A stretch of DNA of 64,000 nucleotides from Roseibium aggregatum IAM 12614. GTDB lineage: Bacteria; Pseudomonadota; Alphaproteobacteria; Rhizobiales; Stappiaceae. The position numbers and the translations under genes are program-made. Every line of letters begins with the position of its first letter. Position 1 is the stretch's first letter. The notes under the pieces are model-generated. The model was given only the letters and a program-made list of their open reading frames with translations, made no database searches and was not told where the DNA came from. The stretch is taken from positions 186,001-250,000 of the forward strand of contig NZ_AAUW01000009.1 of the NCBI RefSeq assembly GCF_000168975.1, in the 5' to 3' direction. This document shows, piece by piece, positions 28,595 through 38,012 of this stretch.

Positions 28595-30061
28595 ATGACA
28601 AGCGATACTCAAAATGACACCGCCGAACAACCGGAGCAGCAGACACAGTTTGCGCAGCGCCGGTCCGAACGGGCGCAGCCTTTCCGGCCGCCTTCTTTTC
28701 TAGGCTCTCCAGCGGTCAAATTCGTGATCATCGGAGTGCTGACGGTGATGCTGCTCGTGCCGAGCCTGTTCGTCTGGGTTCTGGTGGAAGAACGTGCCGA
28801 GAGGGCCCGCGACGTCGCACAGGACATTGCCCGCTCGTGGGGCGGCATCCAGGAAATCAACGGCCCCTATCTGGTCGTCCCTTTCAGCGAAACCTACACC
28901 GTTTCAACCGGCGACAGCGCGAAAACAGAAATCCGGTGGCATACGGCGATCCTGTTTCCGGAAAAACTGGATGTCAGGGGAGACATTTCTGTGCAGGAGC
29001 GCCGGAAATCGATCTATTCCCTGCCGGTCTATCATGGCAGCGTGAGCCTGAAGGGCCGGTTTGCGGCGACGTCTCCGGAAAACTTCGAGCCGCAATTCGG
29101 CGGACAAATCGACATCGCAGCGGACAAGGCGGTGCTTGTGGTCGGTCTAGGTGACATTGCCGCCTTGAAAAGCGAGGTTGACCTGGTTTTGAACGGCAAC
29201 GGGTCCGTTCCGTTCGAGCCGGGTCTCGGTCCGTTGACCATGGAACCGATGTGGCGGTCCGTTGCCGGCTTGTCCGCATCTGGCATCAACGCACCGGTCG
29301 CGGCCGGTTTGTGGCGGAACGGGTTTTCCTTCGATATCCCCATTCAGCTGAACGGCTCCACCGCCTTCTACGTTGCCCCCGCCGGACAAACGACCAGCGT
29401 ATCCCTTCAATCCGACTGGCCGCATCCCGGCTTTACCGGCGCATTCCTGCCGGAAGCACGAGAAATAGGCGATGCCGGTTTCAACGCATCCTGGAGCATT
29501 CCCTATCTTGCCCGCGGCATTCCAAGGCTGGTGCTGGGCACACAAATGCCGTTGCAAAACAAGGTTCTGGGGGTGCAATTCGTTGAACCCGTCAATTTCT
29601 ATCAGACCATTTCCAGGTCGTTGAAGTACGCTATCTGCTTCATCAGTCTGACCTTCCTGGCAGTCTTCGTTCTGGAAATGCGCTCCGGATGGCGGGTCCA
29701 CTGGATCCAGTATGGTCTGGTCGGACTGTCCCTGATCGTCTTCTATGTCATGCTGCTCGCCTTTGCAGAGCATGTTGGCTACGGCCTGGCCTATCTTGTG
29801 GCCGCTGCCGCCGCGACGCTGCTGAACGCGCTCTATATCGGGACTTCGCTCAAGAGCCGTCTTGCCGGAGGTGTGATGCTTGCGGTCCTGGCTGCGATAT
29901 TCGGCGTGCTTTATGCGCTCATGCAGGAGCAGGACTATGCGCTTCTGATCGGGTCGATGATCGGGTTCCTGTCACTTGCCGTTACCATGTTTGCCACCCA
30001 ACGGATCGACTGGACCGGTCAACAACAGGTCGGCACATGGCCAAATGCCGAACCAGTCTGA
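28595..30061 (+). CDS. creD: Cell envelope integrity protein CreD
   Basis: Inner-membrane protein of 488 residues. One N-terminal helix (VKFVIIGVLTVMLLVPSLFVWVLVEERAER), a large periplasmic domain (WGGIQEINGPYLVVPF is a family hallmark), and five or six C-terminal helices starting at LKYAICFISLTFLAVFVLEM. In enterobacteria creD belongs to the CreBC regulon; no creBC is present here. Divergent from the SAHH-like gene with a 246-bp shared upstream region in which no clear promoter was identified. Confidence 0.9.
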   Translation: MTSDTQNDTAEQPEQQTQFAQRRSERAQPFRPPSFLGSPAVKFVIIGVLTVMLLVPSLFVWVLVEERAERARDVAQDIARSWGGIQEINGPYLVVPFSETYTVSTGDSAKTEIRWHTAILFPEKLDVRGDISVQERRKSIYSLPVYHGSVSLKGRFAATSPENFEPQFGGQIDIAADKAVLVVGLGDIAALKSEVDLVLNGNGSVPFEPGLGPLTMEPMWRSVAGLSASGINAPVAAGLWRNGFSFDIPIQLNGSTAFYVAPAGQTTSVSLQSDWPHPGFTGAFLPEAREIGDAGFNASWSIPYLARGIPRLVLGTQMPLQNKVLGVQFVEPVNFYQTISRSLKYAICFISLTFLAVFVLEMRSGWRVHWIQYGLVGLSLIVFYVMLLAFAEHVGYGLAYLVAAAAATLLNALYIGTSLKSRLAGGVMLAVLAAIFGVLYALMQEQDYALLIGSMIGFLSLAVTMFATQRIDWTGQQQVGTWPNAEPV

Positions 30062-30096
30062 CAGTTATTCTGTCATTCCGGCATTTCGCCAATCCG

Positions 30097-30133
30097 ATCG
30101 GCGGTGTTGCATTGCTGCACCGCCGATTTGTTT
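30097..30133 (+). terminator. Intrinsic terminator after creD
   Basis: Perfect 10-bp stem ATCGGCGGTG (30097-30106) and CACCGCCGAT (30118-30127) with an 11-nt loop, followed by a TTGTTT tract. Begins 36 bp after the creD stop. Confidence 0.75.
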
Positions 30134-30229
30134 GGCATCTGCCGGTTGAGGACATCGCAGCTCTAAAACGAGGCTTGCAATTCGTCCCTAAATGTTCTTT
30201 TTTTGTTCCAGTAAACCTACCAGGAGGAC

Positions 30230-30622
30230 GTGATGTCGATTCTCGATCACATCGGTTTTGCGGTCAGCGATTTTCAGACGTCTCGTGCGTTCTACGAAAC
30301 AGCCCTGGCTCCACTTGGCATCAAGGTGTTGATGGAAGTCACCGCTGAAATGACGGGTGGATCCGCCCATTGCGGTTTCGGCAAGGACAAGCCGGATTTC
30401 TGGATTGGTGAAGGCAAAGCCCCCGGAACACCGGTGCATGTCGCCTTTGCAGCTTCGAGCCGGGCACTCGTCGATGCCTTTTACGAGGCTGCGATCGGAG
30501 CCGGCGGCAAGGATAACGGCGCACCGGGCCTGCGGCCGCAATACCACGAAAATTACTACGGCGCATTCGTGCTCGACCCGGATGGTCTGAATATCGAGGC
30601 GGTCTGTCACCTGCCTGAATAA
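30230..30622 (+). CDS. VOC (glyoxalase/bleomycin resistance) family protein 1
   Basis: 130 residues, single-domain vicinal oxygen chelate protein. Starts MSILDHIGFAVSDFQTSRAFYETALAPLG, a classic beta-alpha-beta VOC opening with a potential metal His6. The second half ends with YHENYYGAFVLDPDGLNIEAVCH, carrying another His and Glu. Substrate unknown. GGAGGACGTG supplies a strong ribosome site. Tandem with a second, divergent VOC gene 34 bp downstream. Confidence 0.88.
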   Translation: MMSILDHIGFAVSDFQTSRAFYETALAPLGIKVLMEVTAEMTGGSAHCGFGKDKPDFWIGEGKAPGTPVHVAFAASSRALVDAFYEAAIGAGGKDNGAPGLRPQYHENYYGAFVLDPDGLNIEAVCHLPE

Positions 30623-30656
30623 ATCTTTGTTTCCTGATTCCAATTTGGAGAAGAAA

Positions 30657-31034
30657 ATGCACAAGAGCCGGCTGGGTGATCTGGTGATCGACTGTGAAGG
30701 GGGCGATATCGACCGCCATGCGGAATTCTGGGCAGGGGCACTTGGGAGAACGGTTGAGGCCGAGCCGAAAAACCCACGCTATCGCCGTCTCTTCGGCACG
30801 GAAGATGAAATCGGCATCCTGCTCCAGTCGGTCGAACATCCCTCCCGCGTGCATCTGGATATCGAAACCGACGATCCGGAAAAGGAAGTTGCCCGGCTTG
30901 AAGGTCTGGGCGCGACCGTCGTTCAAAAGCTGGACGGCTGGACAGTGATGCAGGCAACCAGCGGTCACCGGTTCTGCGTCGTCAAATCGCAACTCGCCGG
31001 TTTTGAGCAGACTGCCAAGACCTGGGAGACCTGA
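30657..31034 (+). CDS. VOC (glyoxalase-like) family protein 2
   Basis: 125 residues from the ATG at 30657, chosen because TTGGAGAAG stands just before it; the longer frame from 30627 adds residues without homology. Features: LGDLVIDCEGGDIDRHAEFWAGALGRTVE, EHPSRVHLDIETDDPEKEVARLEGLGA and GHRFCVV, the glyoxalase-like pattern. Second of a tandem VOC pair; no function can be assigned. Confidence 0.86.
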   Translation: MHKSRLGDLVIDCEGGDIDRHAEFWAGALGRTVEAEPKNPRYRRLFGTEDEIGILLQSVEHPSRVHLDIETDDPEKEVARLEGLGATVVQKLDGWTVMQATSGHRFCVVKSQLAGFEQTAKTWET

Positions 31035-31155
31035 GAACGGCAGGGGAAGGGAATTTCTACTGGTTCTGTCGTTCCAAATGCCGACGAAGGCTCACTAAAG
31101 CGGGATCGGCGATGGAATATTGTCAGTAAAAGCTTGGTAAGCTCGGTTTTGTTAT

Positions 31156-31623
31156 TCAGACCGCCACTAGCTTTAGCGAATTGAGTTCCTCTAGCAACCT
31201 GTCGATGGACCCGTCCAGCACGGCGGTGGCAACAGCGGCTGCTTCCAGGCGGCATGACTGGTCGCCAATCGGGTTGAAATAGAGAACCGGCTTGCCAAGG
31301 GCTTGCCCGCAGGCAGCTTCCATCAAGGTGTTGGCGCCGACATAGCCTTCGATGCCCTGTTTGCTGGCGTTGAAGATCAGCACAGCATCACCGTGGCGAA
31401 TTGTTTCGAAGTAGTCAGTCAGGAACATGCGCTTATGTGCAATCGCTTCTTCCAGGGGCAATTCGTTCCAGTTAACCACCGTTTCTTCAGGAACAGGAGT
31501 CGACACTCTGTAACCGGCCGTTCGCAAATGCCCGGCGACATCTTCCATTTGTGGAAGGGCGGACATCGATCCGCAAATCACGACGTGAAAGGGGGCGTCT
31601 GGGTAAGAAGAATAGGGGTTCAT
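31156..31623 (-). CDS. Nucleoside 2-deoxyribosyltransferase-like protein
   Basis: 155 residues. The start FHVVICGSMSALPQMEDVAGHLRTAGYRV and the later RHGDAVLIFNASKQGIEGYVGANTLMEAACGQALGKPVLYFN have the pattern of the nucleoside 2-deoxyribosyltransferase/MazG-partner Rossmann-like fold: an N-terminal GS nucleotide loop, an acidic DAVLIFN strand, and YVG-x2-TLMEAACG. The ATG at 31623 is selected because a longer frame back to 31887 crosses the msrA promoter and start. Reaction and substrate unproven. Confidence 0.65.
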   Translation of the reverse strand: MNPYSSYPDAPFHVVICGSMSALPQMEDVAGHLRTAGYRVSTPVPEETVVNWNELPLEEAIAHKRMFLTDYFETIRHGDAVLIFNASKQGIEGYVGANTLMEAACGQALGKPVLYFNPIGDQSCRLEAAAVATAVLDGSIDRLLEELNSLKLVAV

Positions 31624-31868
31624 CACGGCGGGCTCACGTGCATGTGCTGGTTTGGGGAGTGGAGTTGAGTTTGTCTCCGCGGCGGAGCGCGTTACCTCTG
31701 TTGGAGAAAACTTGAAATGGGTGTCACGGCGTTCGTCGCCAATGATGCATGTTTCAACGTCGAAACCCAAGTTCGCCGGTCGTCTTTCCGTCCGGGCTGT
31801 GCCGTGATCAGCTGATCGGCGCGCCTTCGGGAAAGACCGGCCGCAGGCAGCTTTCTGGAGGACCTGAC

Positions 31869-32513
31869 ATGAAGCGACTGTTTCCACTCGCTCTTTTTGC
31901 CGCAGTCACGGCGTCGATGCCACTGGCGACCGCCCAGGCCGAAACCGCTGTTCTTGCCGGTGGCTGCTTCTGGTGCGTTGAATCCGATCTGGAAAAACTG
32001 CCCGGCGTGCGTGACGTCGTTTCCGGTTACGCCGGTGGCGAGACGCAGAACCCGACCTACAAGAATTACGATCGCGGCGGACACCGGGAGGTCGTCAAGG
32101 TCGATTTCGACGAGACCAGGATCAGTTACGCCGACCTTGTCGGGATCTTTCTGCGCACTGTCGATGTGACTGACGCCGGTGGCCAGTTCTGCGACCGGGG
32201 ACATGCTTATTCCACGGCGATCTACCCTCTGGACGAGACCCAGGCGAAACAGGCGAAGGCTGAAATAGCCAAGGCGGAAAAGCTGCTTGGCAGCAACATC
32301 GTCACGCCGGTCGAGGCACCGGCCGTCTTCTGGCCGGCGGAGGACTACCACCAGGGCTATTACAAGAGCCAGGTACGCACGCTCACCCGCTTCGGTTACG
32401 TCACCCGCGCCGATGCCTACAAGGGCTATCGGAAAGGGTGCGGCAGGGATGCGCGGGTCAAGGCCGTGTGGGGTGGCGAAGCCTTCAAAGGGTTGCCCAA
32501 AGCAGGCTCATAA
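31869..32513 (+). CDS. msrA: Periplasmic peptide methionine sulfoxide reductase MsrA
   Basis: Reduces methionine-S-sulfoxide in proteins. 214 residues with a signal peptide (MKRLFPLALFAAVTASMPLA, cleavage near ATAQA). The active site GGCFWCVE has nucleophilic Cys33. The rest shows GYAGGETQNPTY, HREVVKVDFDE, GGQFCDRGHAYSTAIYP and DYHQGYY. The export signal is the notable feature, since most MsrA proteins are cytoplasmic. The ATG at 31869 follows CTGGAGGACCTGAC. An upstream in-frame ATG at 31749 lacks family similarity. Confidence 0.93.
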   Translation: MKRLFPLALFAAVTASMPLATAQAETAVLAGGCFWCVESDLEKLPGVRDVVSGYAGGETQNPTYKNYDRGGHREVVKVDFDETRISYADLVGIFLRTVDVTDAGGQFCDRGHAYSTAIYPLDETQAKQAKAEIAKAEKLLGSNIVTPVEAPAVFWPAEDYHQGYYKSQVRTLTRFGYVTRADAYKGYRKGCGRDARVKAVWGGEAFKGLPKAGS

Positions 32514-32523
32514 CGCCCAAGAA

Positions 32524-32548
32524 GGGCCGTTTTCTGCGGAAACGGCCC
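32524..32548. terminator. Possible terminator hairpin after msrA
   Basis: Perfect 9-bp stem GGGCCGTTT (32524-32532) and AAACGGCCC (32540-32548). No T run follows on the plus strand, so it may be a processing or stabilising hairpin rather than a terminator. Confidence 0.4.
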
Positions 32549-32649
32549 AGAAGATCAGCATTTGCGACGAATTTTCAGGCATCAATTTGCCGTGGGGTAA
32601 GGTGTACACTACATACTTTCGGTGGGCTTACGTCTGAAAGGACGCTAAC

Positions 32650-33171
32650 ATGCTGAACCTGTTTGGAAGTCGTGTAGCAGCAGAGCCGGAATTTATTTCT
32701 GAATTGAGAGCCGTCGAGACGGAAGACCGCCTTCGAAGATCCACCGCCGCCATGCTGGAAGCAGCAGGGCTGGAGATCTGTGACACCAACACACCGACGG
32801 AATTCGCAGCCGCTGCCACTGTCGCGGTCATGAAGCTCGTGCTCAAGGTGGCCGAGCGCGACTTCGACAGCCTGTCCGTCGAAAATCGCTTCGTCACCGG
32901 CCTGTTCGGTTTCCTGATTGCCCACAATCTGACACGGCGCACAAACGCTGATCTTGGCGTCGTGCTCGGCATTGCCGGACTTGATCTCTTCTCCCATGAG
33001 GAGATCGAACAGATCTACAAGCTCGGTTCCTCCTACAGGCGTCTGCGTCAGCACCGGAACATGCATCTGGCGCTCAAGGATATCATCGACAGTTTCCTGT
33101 CGCATCCTGATGAAGAAACCTTGTCGGATCTTTCCGGGGTTTATCAGCTCTGCCTGCATCAGGACGGCTGA
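32650..33171 (+). CDS. Hypothetical helical protein
   Basis: 173 residues, not recognised. It is predicted largely helical, with no signal peptide and no membrane segment. Segments that stand out are TAAMLEAAGLEICDTNTPTEFAAAATVAVMKLVLKVAERD and YKLGSSYRRLRQHRNMHLALKDIID. Ribosome site GAAAGGACGC before the ATG. Convergent with recQ, 29 bp apart. Coding-like codon use and a plausible start support that it is real. Confidence 0.7.
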   Translation: MLNLFGSRVAAEPEFISELRAVETEDRLRRSTAAMLEAAGLEICDTNTPTEFAAAATVAVMKLVLKVAERDFDSLSVENRFVTGLFGFLIAHNLTRRTNADLGVVLGIAGLDLFSHEEIEQIYKLGSSYRRLRQHRNMHLALKDIIDSFLSHPDEETLSDLSGVYQLCLHQDG

Positions 33172-33200
33172 CCGGTTAAATTCGCGAAACTTCAGCTCGG

Positions 33201-35090
33201 CTATACGCCAGCTTCGAAGGCCTCGACCAGTTCGAGGAAAGCCTCGCCGTATTTTTCAAGTTTTGACTGTCCGACGCCGGAAACGGCCAGAAGAGCATCT
33301 TCGCTTACCGGCCGCGCGGCGGCAATTCCGGCCAGCGTCGCGTCGGGAAACACCACATAGGGTGGCACGCCCTGATCGCGGGCAATCTGCGTCCGCAGCC
33401 TTCGCAGACGCTCGAACAGCAGCTTGTCCTCATGGTCGAGTTCGTCGGCGATGGACGCCGTGCGAGAGGAACTCGTCCGCTTCAGGCCTGCGGCGCTGCG
33501 GTCCTTGCGCAAGGCAAGCTTTTCATCCCCGCGCAAGACGCTGCGTGCCTTTTCCGTCAGCACCAGCGCACCGAACTGCGCATGATCGACATCGACGTAA
33601 CCTGCAGCAACAAGCTGCCGGGCGATCGATTGCCAGGTCTTTTGCGGCACGTCCTGGCCAATTCCGAAGACCGACAGCTTCTCATGACCGAAGCGGGTGC
33701 TCTTTTCGTTGGTCTTTCCCAGAAGCACATCGATGACATGCGCCGTGCCGAAGCGTTGTCCGGTGCGGTAGATCGCCGACATCAGTTTCTGGGCGGCTTC
33801 CGTGCCGTCCCAGGTTTCCACCGGAGACAGGCAGGTGTCGCAGTTGCCGCAGGGCTTGGGATAGGTTTCGCCGAAATGGGCCAGCAGCGCCTGCCGCCGG
33901 CAGCCGGCCGTCTCGCAGATGCCGAGAAGAGCGTTCAGCTTGGCGTTTTCCGCGCGCTTGACCTCCTCGGGTGCATCGCCTTCGGCAATCATGCGCCGGC
34001 GCTGCACCAGATCGGCCATGCCATAGGCCATGAAGGCTTCGGACGGTGCACCGTCCCGGCCCGCACGGCCGGTTTCCTGGTAATAGGCCTCGACGGAAGA
34101 CGGCAGGTCCAGATGGGCGACATAGCGCACATCCGGTTTGTCGATGCCCATGCCGAAGGCCACTGTCGCCACCAGGCAAAGCCCTTCTTCCAGCAGGAAG
34201 GCATCCTGGTTGGCAGAGCGTTGTTCTGCTGGCAGGCCGGCGTGATAGGGCAGGGCCCTGATGCCCTTCGAGGTCAGCCATTCGGCGATGTCCTCGACCT
34301 TTGCCCGTGACAGGCAATAGACGATACCGCTCTCGCCGGAATGCTTTTTCAGGAAATCCAGCAATTGCTGGCGCTGGTTGGTGCGCTCGACAATCTCGTA
34401 GCGGATATTGGGCCGGTCGAAGCTGGTGGAAAAGACAGAAGCGTCTTCCATCTGCAGGCGGGCCAGAATGTCCTTTTGGGTGTGCGGGTCGGCCGTTGCC
34501 GTCAGCGCCACGCGCGGCACGCCGGGATAGCGGTCACGCAGGCAGGACAGAGACATGTATTCCGGGCGGAAATCGTGGCCCCACTGGCTGACGCAATGCG
34601 CTTCATCGATGGCGAACAGCGCGATCTGAAGTGTGTCCAGGAACTTGCGAAAATTCTCGGTGCCCAGCCGTTCCGGCGTCACGTAAAGAAGATCGATTTC
34701 GCCGCGGCGCAGGGCGCTGCGGATGCTGTCCTGTTCTTCCGGTGACAGTGTGGAATTGATCGCGGCGGCCTGAACGCCCGCGGCGCGCAGCGCGCCGACC
34801 TGGTCTTTCATCAGCGCGATGAGCGGCGAAACGACGATACCCACACCACGCCGGCAAAGCGCCGGGATCTGGTAGCAAAGCGACTTGCCCGCCCCGGTGG
34901 GAAACAGCACGACGGCATCCTTACCGTCCACAAGCGTTTCGATAACCGCCTGCTGTTTGCCTCTGAAGCTGCTGTAGCCGAAAACCTTCTGCAGAACCGC
35001 AAGCGGTTTCGGCTCCGGACGGACGGTCGGAGCAGGGGCGTGCTGCACTGGAATGACTTCCTCCGCGGCAACAGCGGGCGAAACGGGCAT
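33201..35090 (-). CDS. recQ: ATP-dependent DNA helicase RecQ
   Basis: 3'-5' DNA helicase of recombination and replication repair. About 629 residues from the ATG at 35090; the frame extends to 35183 but without homology. Q-motif/[17 protein letters not shown], Walker [17 protein letters not shown] as [18 protein letters not shown], motif VI with ETGRAGRDG, RecQ zinc-binding Cys (CRRQALL ... CGNCDTC), a winged helix and a C-terminal HRDC domain ([19 protein letters not shown]). Complete. Confidence 0.93.
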   Translation of the reverse strand: MPVSPAVAAEEVIPVQHAPAPTVRPEPKPLAVLQKVFGYSSFRGKQQAVIETLVDGKDAVVLFPTGAGKSLCYQIPALCRRGVGIVVSPLIALMKDQVGALRAAGVQAAAINSTLSPEEQDSIRSALRRGEIDLLYVTPERLGTENFRKFLDTLQIALFAIDEAHCVSQWGHDFRPEYMSLSCLRDRYPGVPRVALTATADPHTQKDILARLQMEDASVFSTSFDRPNIRYEIVERTNQRQQLLDFLKKHSGESGIVYCLSRAKVEDIAEWLTSKGIRALPYHAGLPAEQRSANQDAFLLEEGLCLVATVAFGMGIDKPDVRYVAHLDLPSSVEAYYQETGRAGRDGAPSEAFMAYGMADLVQRRRMIAEGDAPEEVKRAENAKLNALLGICETAGCRRQALLAHFGETYPKPCGNCDTCLSPVETWDGTEAAQKLMSAIYRTGQRFGTAHVIDVLLGKTNEKSTRFGHEKLSVFGIGQDVPQKTWQSIARQLVAAGYVDVDHAQFGALVLTEKARSVLRGDEKLALRKDRSAAGLKRTSSSRTASIADELDHEDKLLFERLRRLRTQIARDQGVPPYVVFPDATLAGIAAARPVSEDALLAVSGVGQSKLEKYGEAFLELVEAFEAGV

Positions 35091-35239
35091 GGGTGAGACG
35101 GGTCCTTTGATTCTCCCGCACAATGTCTTATTCGCGAAGGAAGGGCAATGAAGGCAAAACCGCGCCTGTGGATGACCGGTCAAGCCGGGACCAGGTGTTC
35201 AGGAAATCAGGCGCTTGGCCGCTGGCCGGCGGGCCGGTC

Positions 35240-36133
35240 CTAAAACTCGGCGTCCGGATCCTTTGCCAGCGTTTCAGCGCAGTGAATGCGCATCTGCTCG
35301 GTCAGGTCCCCCAGGTCGCCCTCAAGCTTCTCCGGACGGATCGGCTTGCCGAAATGCACATTGAACTTGGCGTTTTCCTTGTTCAGCAATTCGTTGAAGA
35401 CCGTCATGTCGCGCAGTTCGGTGGAGACCCTGGCCAGGAAATAGAACAGCCCGGAGTTGCGCCCGCCCATGTGCATGGGAATGATCGGGGCCTTGTTCTT
35501 GCGCGCCAGCGCCAGGGCGGATGTCATCCAGGGCCGTTCGGTCAGTTTGCCGTCGTGCCAGTAGGCCAGGCGCCCGGACGGAAACAGCACCACGACCCGC
35601 TCCTTGGCAAAGGCCGAGGAGGCGAGCTTGATCGTTTCCTTGGATTTTTCGCGGCTTTTGAAGTCGGCCCGCCATTCGACCGGTATGATCATGTCGGCAA
35701 GGCGCGGGTTGATGCGGATCGCGTCGCGATTGGCGAAGATGGCAAGGTCGTTGCGCCGCGACTTGATGGCATCGTAAAGCACGATACCGTCGGCAATGCC
35801 GGTCGGGTGGTTGGACACCAGGACGACAGGCCCTTCCTGCGGCACCCGTTCGAGACCGAGCGTAGTGACGTCCAGCGACAGCAGATTGCTCAGATGAGCA
35901 AAAACGTCGAGCGCGTCCATATGCGCGATCGTATCGGCCATTTCGACCGCGGACTTGTATCGCAAGATCTTGTGAGCAAAGGGTCTGATGAAGGGCCACC
36001 ACGGGCTCGCCATCACCAGCTTGCCCCGTTCGGCGATCAGAACATCGACGATGTGCTGATCCGAAATCTGCCTTTGGGACGCGGCCTGACGGCGCGCCGG
36101 CAAGGTGTCTGTCGTCTGATCGGTCGTCCGCAC
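35240..36133 (-). CDS. Lysophospholipid acyltransferase-like protein
   Basis: 297 residues of the PlsC/lysophospholipid acyltransferase superfamily. The catalytic block reads VLVSNHPTGIADG, where His and Asp are separated by five rather than the usual four residues, as in the hemolysin/OlsA-like branch. A second block is VVVLFPSGRLAYWHDGKL (FPEG equivalent, here FPSG) and a third PIIPMHMGGRNS. Likely acylates a lipid or lipid-like acceptor at the membrane. Possible role in ornithine or phospholipid synthesis is not decided by sequence. Confidence 0.78.
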   Translation of the reverse strand: MRTTDQTTDTLPARRQAASQRQISDQHIVDVLIAERGKLVMASPWWPFIRPFAHKILRYKSAVEMADTIAHMDALDVFAHLSNLLSLDVTTLGLERVPQEGPVVLVSNHPTGIADGIVLYDAIKSRRNDLAIFANRDAIRINPRLADMIIPVEWRADFKSREKSKETIKLASSAFAKERVVVLFPSGRLAYWHDGKLTERPWMTSALALARKNKAPIIPMHMGGRNSGLFYFLARVSTELRDMTVFNELLNKENAKFNVHFGKPIRPEKLEGDLGDLTEQMRIHCAETLAKDPDAEF

Positions 36134-36250
36134 AATGCACCTCTGCCCACGAGATAACTGCCTTACTCCGATGCATCGTTAACGAAATCAGCTTCTTGGT
36201 GCAAATGATCGTTGTACGATTTTCTGGATCGGATCCCGCTCACACGCGGC

Positions 36251-36628
36251 TCAGCTCCATAGGGAACTGGTGAAAATTGCCAAGGATGTCAAGAACGAGG
36301 CGACCCAGGCAAGCGAGCGCGGCGAAGCCCGGTCCGCCCAGTAGCAGCCAATATATATAGTCCTCAAAAGCACAAAAAGCACGGCAAGCCTGTCGATCCA
36401 GAGCGGGTCCCCGCCCTGGTTGAGGCCGACGAAAACGGCAACTGCAAACAGGGGGAAGGCTTCGAAGCCATTTGCCTGTGCCCCCTGAGCCCGGGCGCGG
36501 AACCCGTCTCGCCAATAGTCCGGGTCGCGCGGACGGGCATTGTCGAAGGATTTGTTCAGTTTGGCCGGAAAGACCGAAAGCAGCGGCAGAATGGCGGCGG
36601 CAAGGATGCACCAGAAGGCGATTGGCAT
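36251..36628 (-). CDS. MAPEG family membrane protein
   Basis: 125 residues with four hydrophobic segments. The GAQANGFEAFPLFAVAVFVG stretch is the hallmark of the bacterial MAPEG family (related to microsomal glutathione transferases). Enzymatic activity of this subgroup is not established. Single gene between the acyltransferase and the LMW-phosphatase-like gene, with no operon partner. Confidence 0.85.
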   Translation of the reverse strand: MPIAFWCILAAAILPLLSVFPAKLNKSFDNARPRDPDYWRDGFRARAQGAQANGFEAFPLFAVAVFVGLNQGGDPLWIDRLAVLFVLLRTIYIGCYWADRASPRSLAWVASFLTSLAIFTSSLWS

Positions 36629-36833
36629 AGGGGCTCCTCATGGACTTGTTTCAGGGTTCAGGCTCAGCTCCCGCAAGGAAGTATCTGCGGATCACCGGTC
36701 GGCGCGGGAGCGCTTGCGCCCCTGTTTATCAGGCTCCGGAAAGATATCCTCATGATTTTCCAGCCTCTCCCGGGTTTGTCATAATGTCTTCCCGCCGCGG
36801 CTGTAGGGGGAGGCCGCCCATGGCGTTCCTGTC

Positions 36834-37316
36834 ATGGTCTCAGCCGCGAAGGAAAGCCCCGTGCCAAAAACAACCGTTCTGTTCGTCTGTCCGGACAACA
36901 GCCTGCTGTCGCCCTTGGCCGAAGCCTATCTGAATTTTCGGGCAGGCGGTCTGATGCGGGCCTTTTCCGCGGGCGTGGCGCCCTCGCAAAGCCTGAGCCG
37001 GCACGTGCACCGGCTTCTGTCGGCCCGGGGGATCGATGCCAGTGGCCTTGCTCCCAAATCGGTCGACATTTTCCTGATGCCACATGCGGAAATCCCCGAC
37101 AGGGTGATCTATCTCGCCGATCAGGACCCTGTCGTCTTGCCGACGCAATGGAAAACCACTACCTCCAGCCATTGGTGGAACATTGCGGCAAAGCCGCCGT
37201 TTCCGGAAGGCTTTGCTGCCTGCGCCGCCTATTTCGAGAGGATCGCAGGAGCAATCGACCGGCTTGTGGAACCTCCGAAATCAGCCGGCGCAAACGTTTC
37301 GAACCGCGTCGCCTGA
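36834..37316 (+). CDS. LMW protein tyrosine phosphatase/ArsC-like protein, degenerate active site
   Basis: 160 residues. The phosphatase P-loop normally reads C-x5-R-S; here it is VCPDNSLLSPLAEAYLNF with Cys19 kept but Leu25 in place of the essential arginine. The rest of the fold is visible (AFSAGVAPSQSLSRHV, LSARGIDASGLAPKSVDIF, DRVIYLADQDPVVLP, HWWNIAAKPPF). Without the arginine, phosphatase or arsenate reductase activity is unlikely; it could bind an anion or be regulatory. A GTG at 36861 is an alternative start. Confidence 0.72.
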   Translation: MVSAAKESPVPKTTVLFVCPDNSLLSPLAEAYLNFRAGGLMRAFSAGVAPSQSLSRHVHRLLSARGIDASGLAPKSVDIFLMPHAEIPDRVIYLADQDPVVLPTQWKTTTSSHWWNIAAKPPFPEGFAACAAYFERIAGAIDRLVEPPKSAGANVSNRVA

Positions 37317-37416
37317 CGGATCTTGAGACGGTCGATTTTCAGGATTTTGGATTTTCGACAAATTGTGGGCTAAGAGTTGCTCCCATATTGGGACGAAGGT
37401 GAGGGATTGATTCGTC

Positions 37417-37938
37417 ATGATGCGCGCGGGAAAGTTTGTTTTGATCGTTGGCCTGGTCATTCTGGCAGCAGGCTGCCAGAGATTGTCCGGGGGCCGCAAC
37501 TATGCCGAACCGCTGCCGGCGACCCCGACAACGCCCGTAGGCTCGGGACAGCTTGCGCCGCTTGATCCCAACGCACCGGGTGCCGGTCTCAACGATCCGT
37601 CTGCACAACCGGCAGATCTGGCCAGCAACCCGGTTGCAGCACCTGCCGATGCCAAGGAAATTGGCCGCACGGATCTTCTGGGGGGCTGGAAAATCAGCTC
37701 CGCGGGCGAAAACTGCATGGCCTTCATGACGCTGACCACCTGGTCCGGCGGCTACCGTGCAAATACCAGAGGTTGTAGCTCCCCGGTACTGTCCGGCATC
37801 TCCGCATGGGACCTGAGCGGCAATCAGGTGGTTCTGAAGGACGGCGCCGGCCTGATCGTTGCGCAGCTTTATTCCAGCGCTTCCGGCCAGTTTAACGGCC
37901 AGACCTCAACCGGTTCGCCGATCTCGCTGTACCGTTAA
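37417..37938 (+). CDS. Omp19-like lipoprotein with AprI/Inh protease-inhibitor domain
   Basis: Outer-membrane lipoprotein of 173 residues. Lipobox LAAGC with Cys20, a Pro/Ala-rich linker to about residue 80, and a C-terminal inhibitor-type beta domain from LLGGWKISSAGENCMAF to VAQLYSSASGQFNGQTSTGSP. The ending closely parallels Brucella Omp19 (LYSSGQGRFDGQT). Two cysteines (ENC and RGC) would form the domain's disulfide. Omp19 homologues are known to inhibit proteases; activity here is inference. Confidence 0.85.
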   Translation: MMRAGKFVLIVGLVILAAGCQRLSGGRNYAEPLPATPTTPVGSGQLAPLDPNAPGAGLNDPSAQPADLASNPVAAPADAKEIGRTDLLGGWKISSAGENCMAFMTLTTWSGGYRANTRGCSSPVLSGISAWDLSGNQVVLKDGAGLIVAQLYSSASGQFNGQTSTGSPISLYR

Positions 37939-38012
37939 AGCCCCTCCGTATTAATGCTGGACAGTTCGCGCTATAGGTGTATATTTGCATAGCTACCGGA
38001 AAGGCTGTGCAA

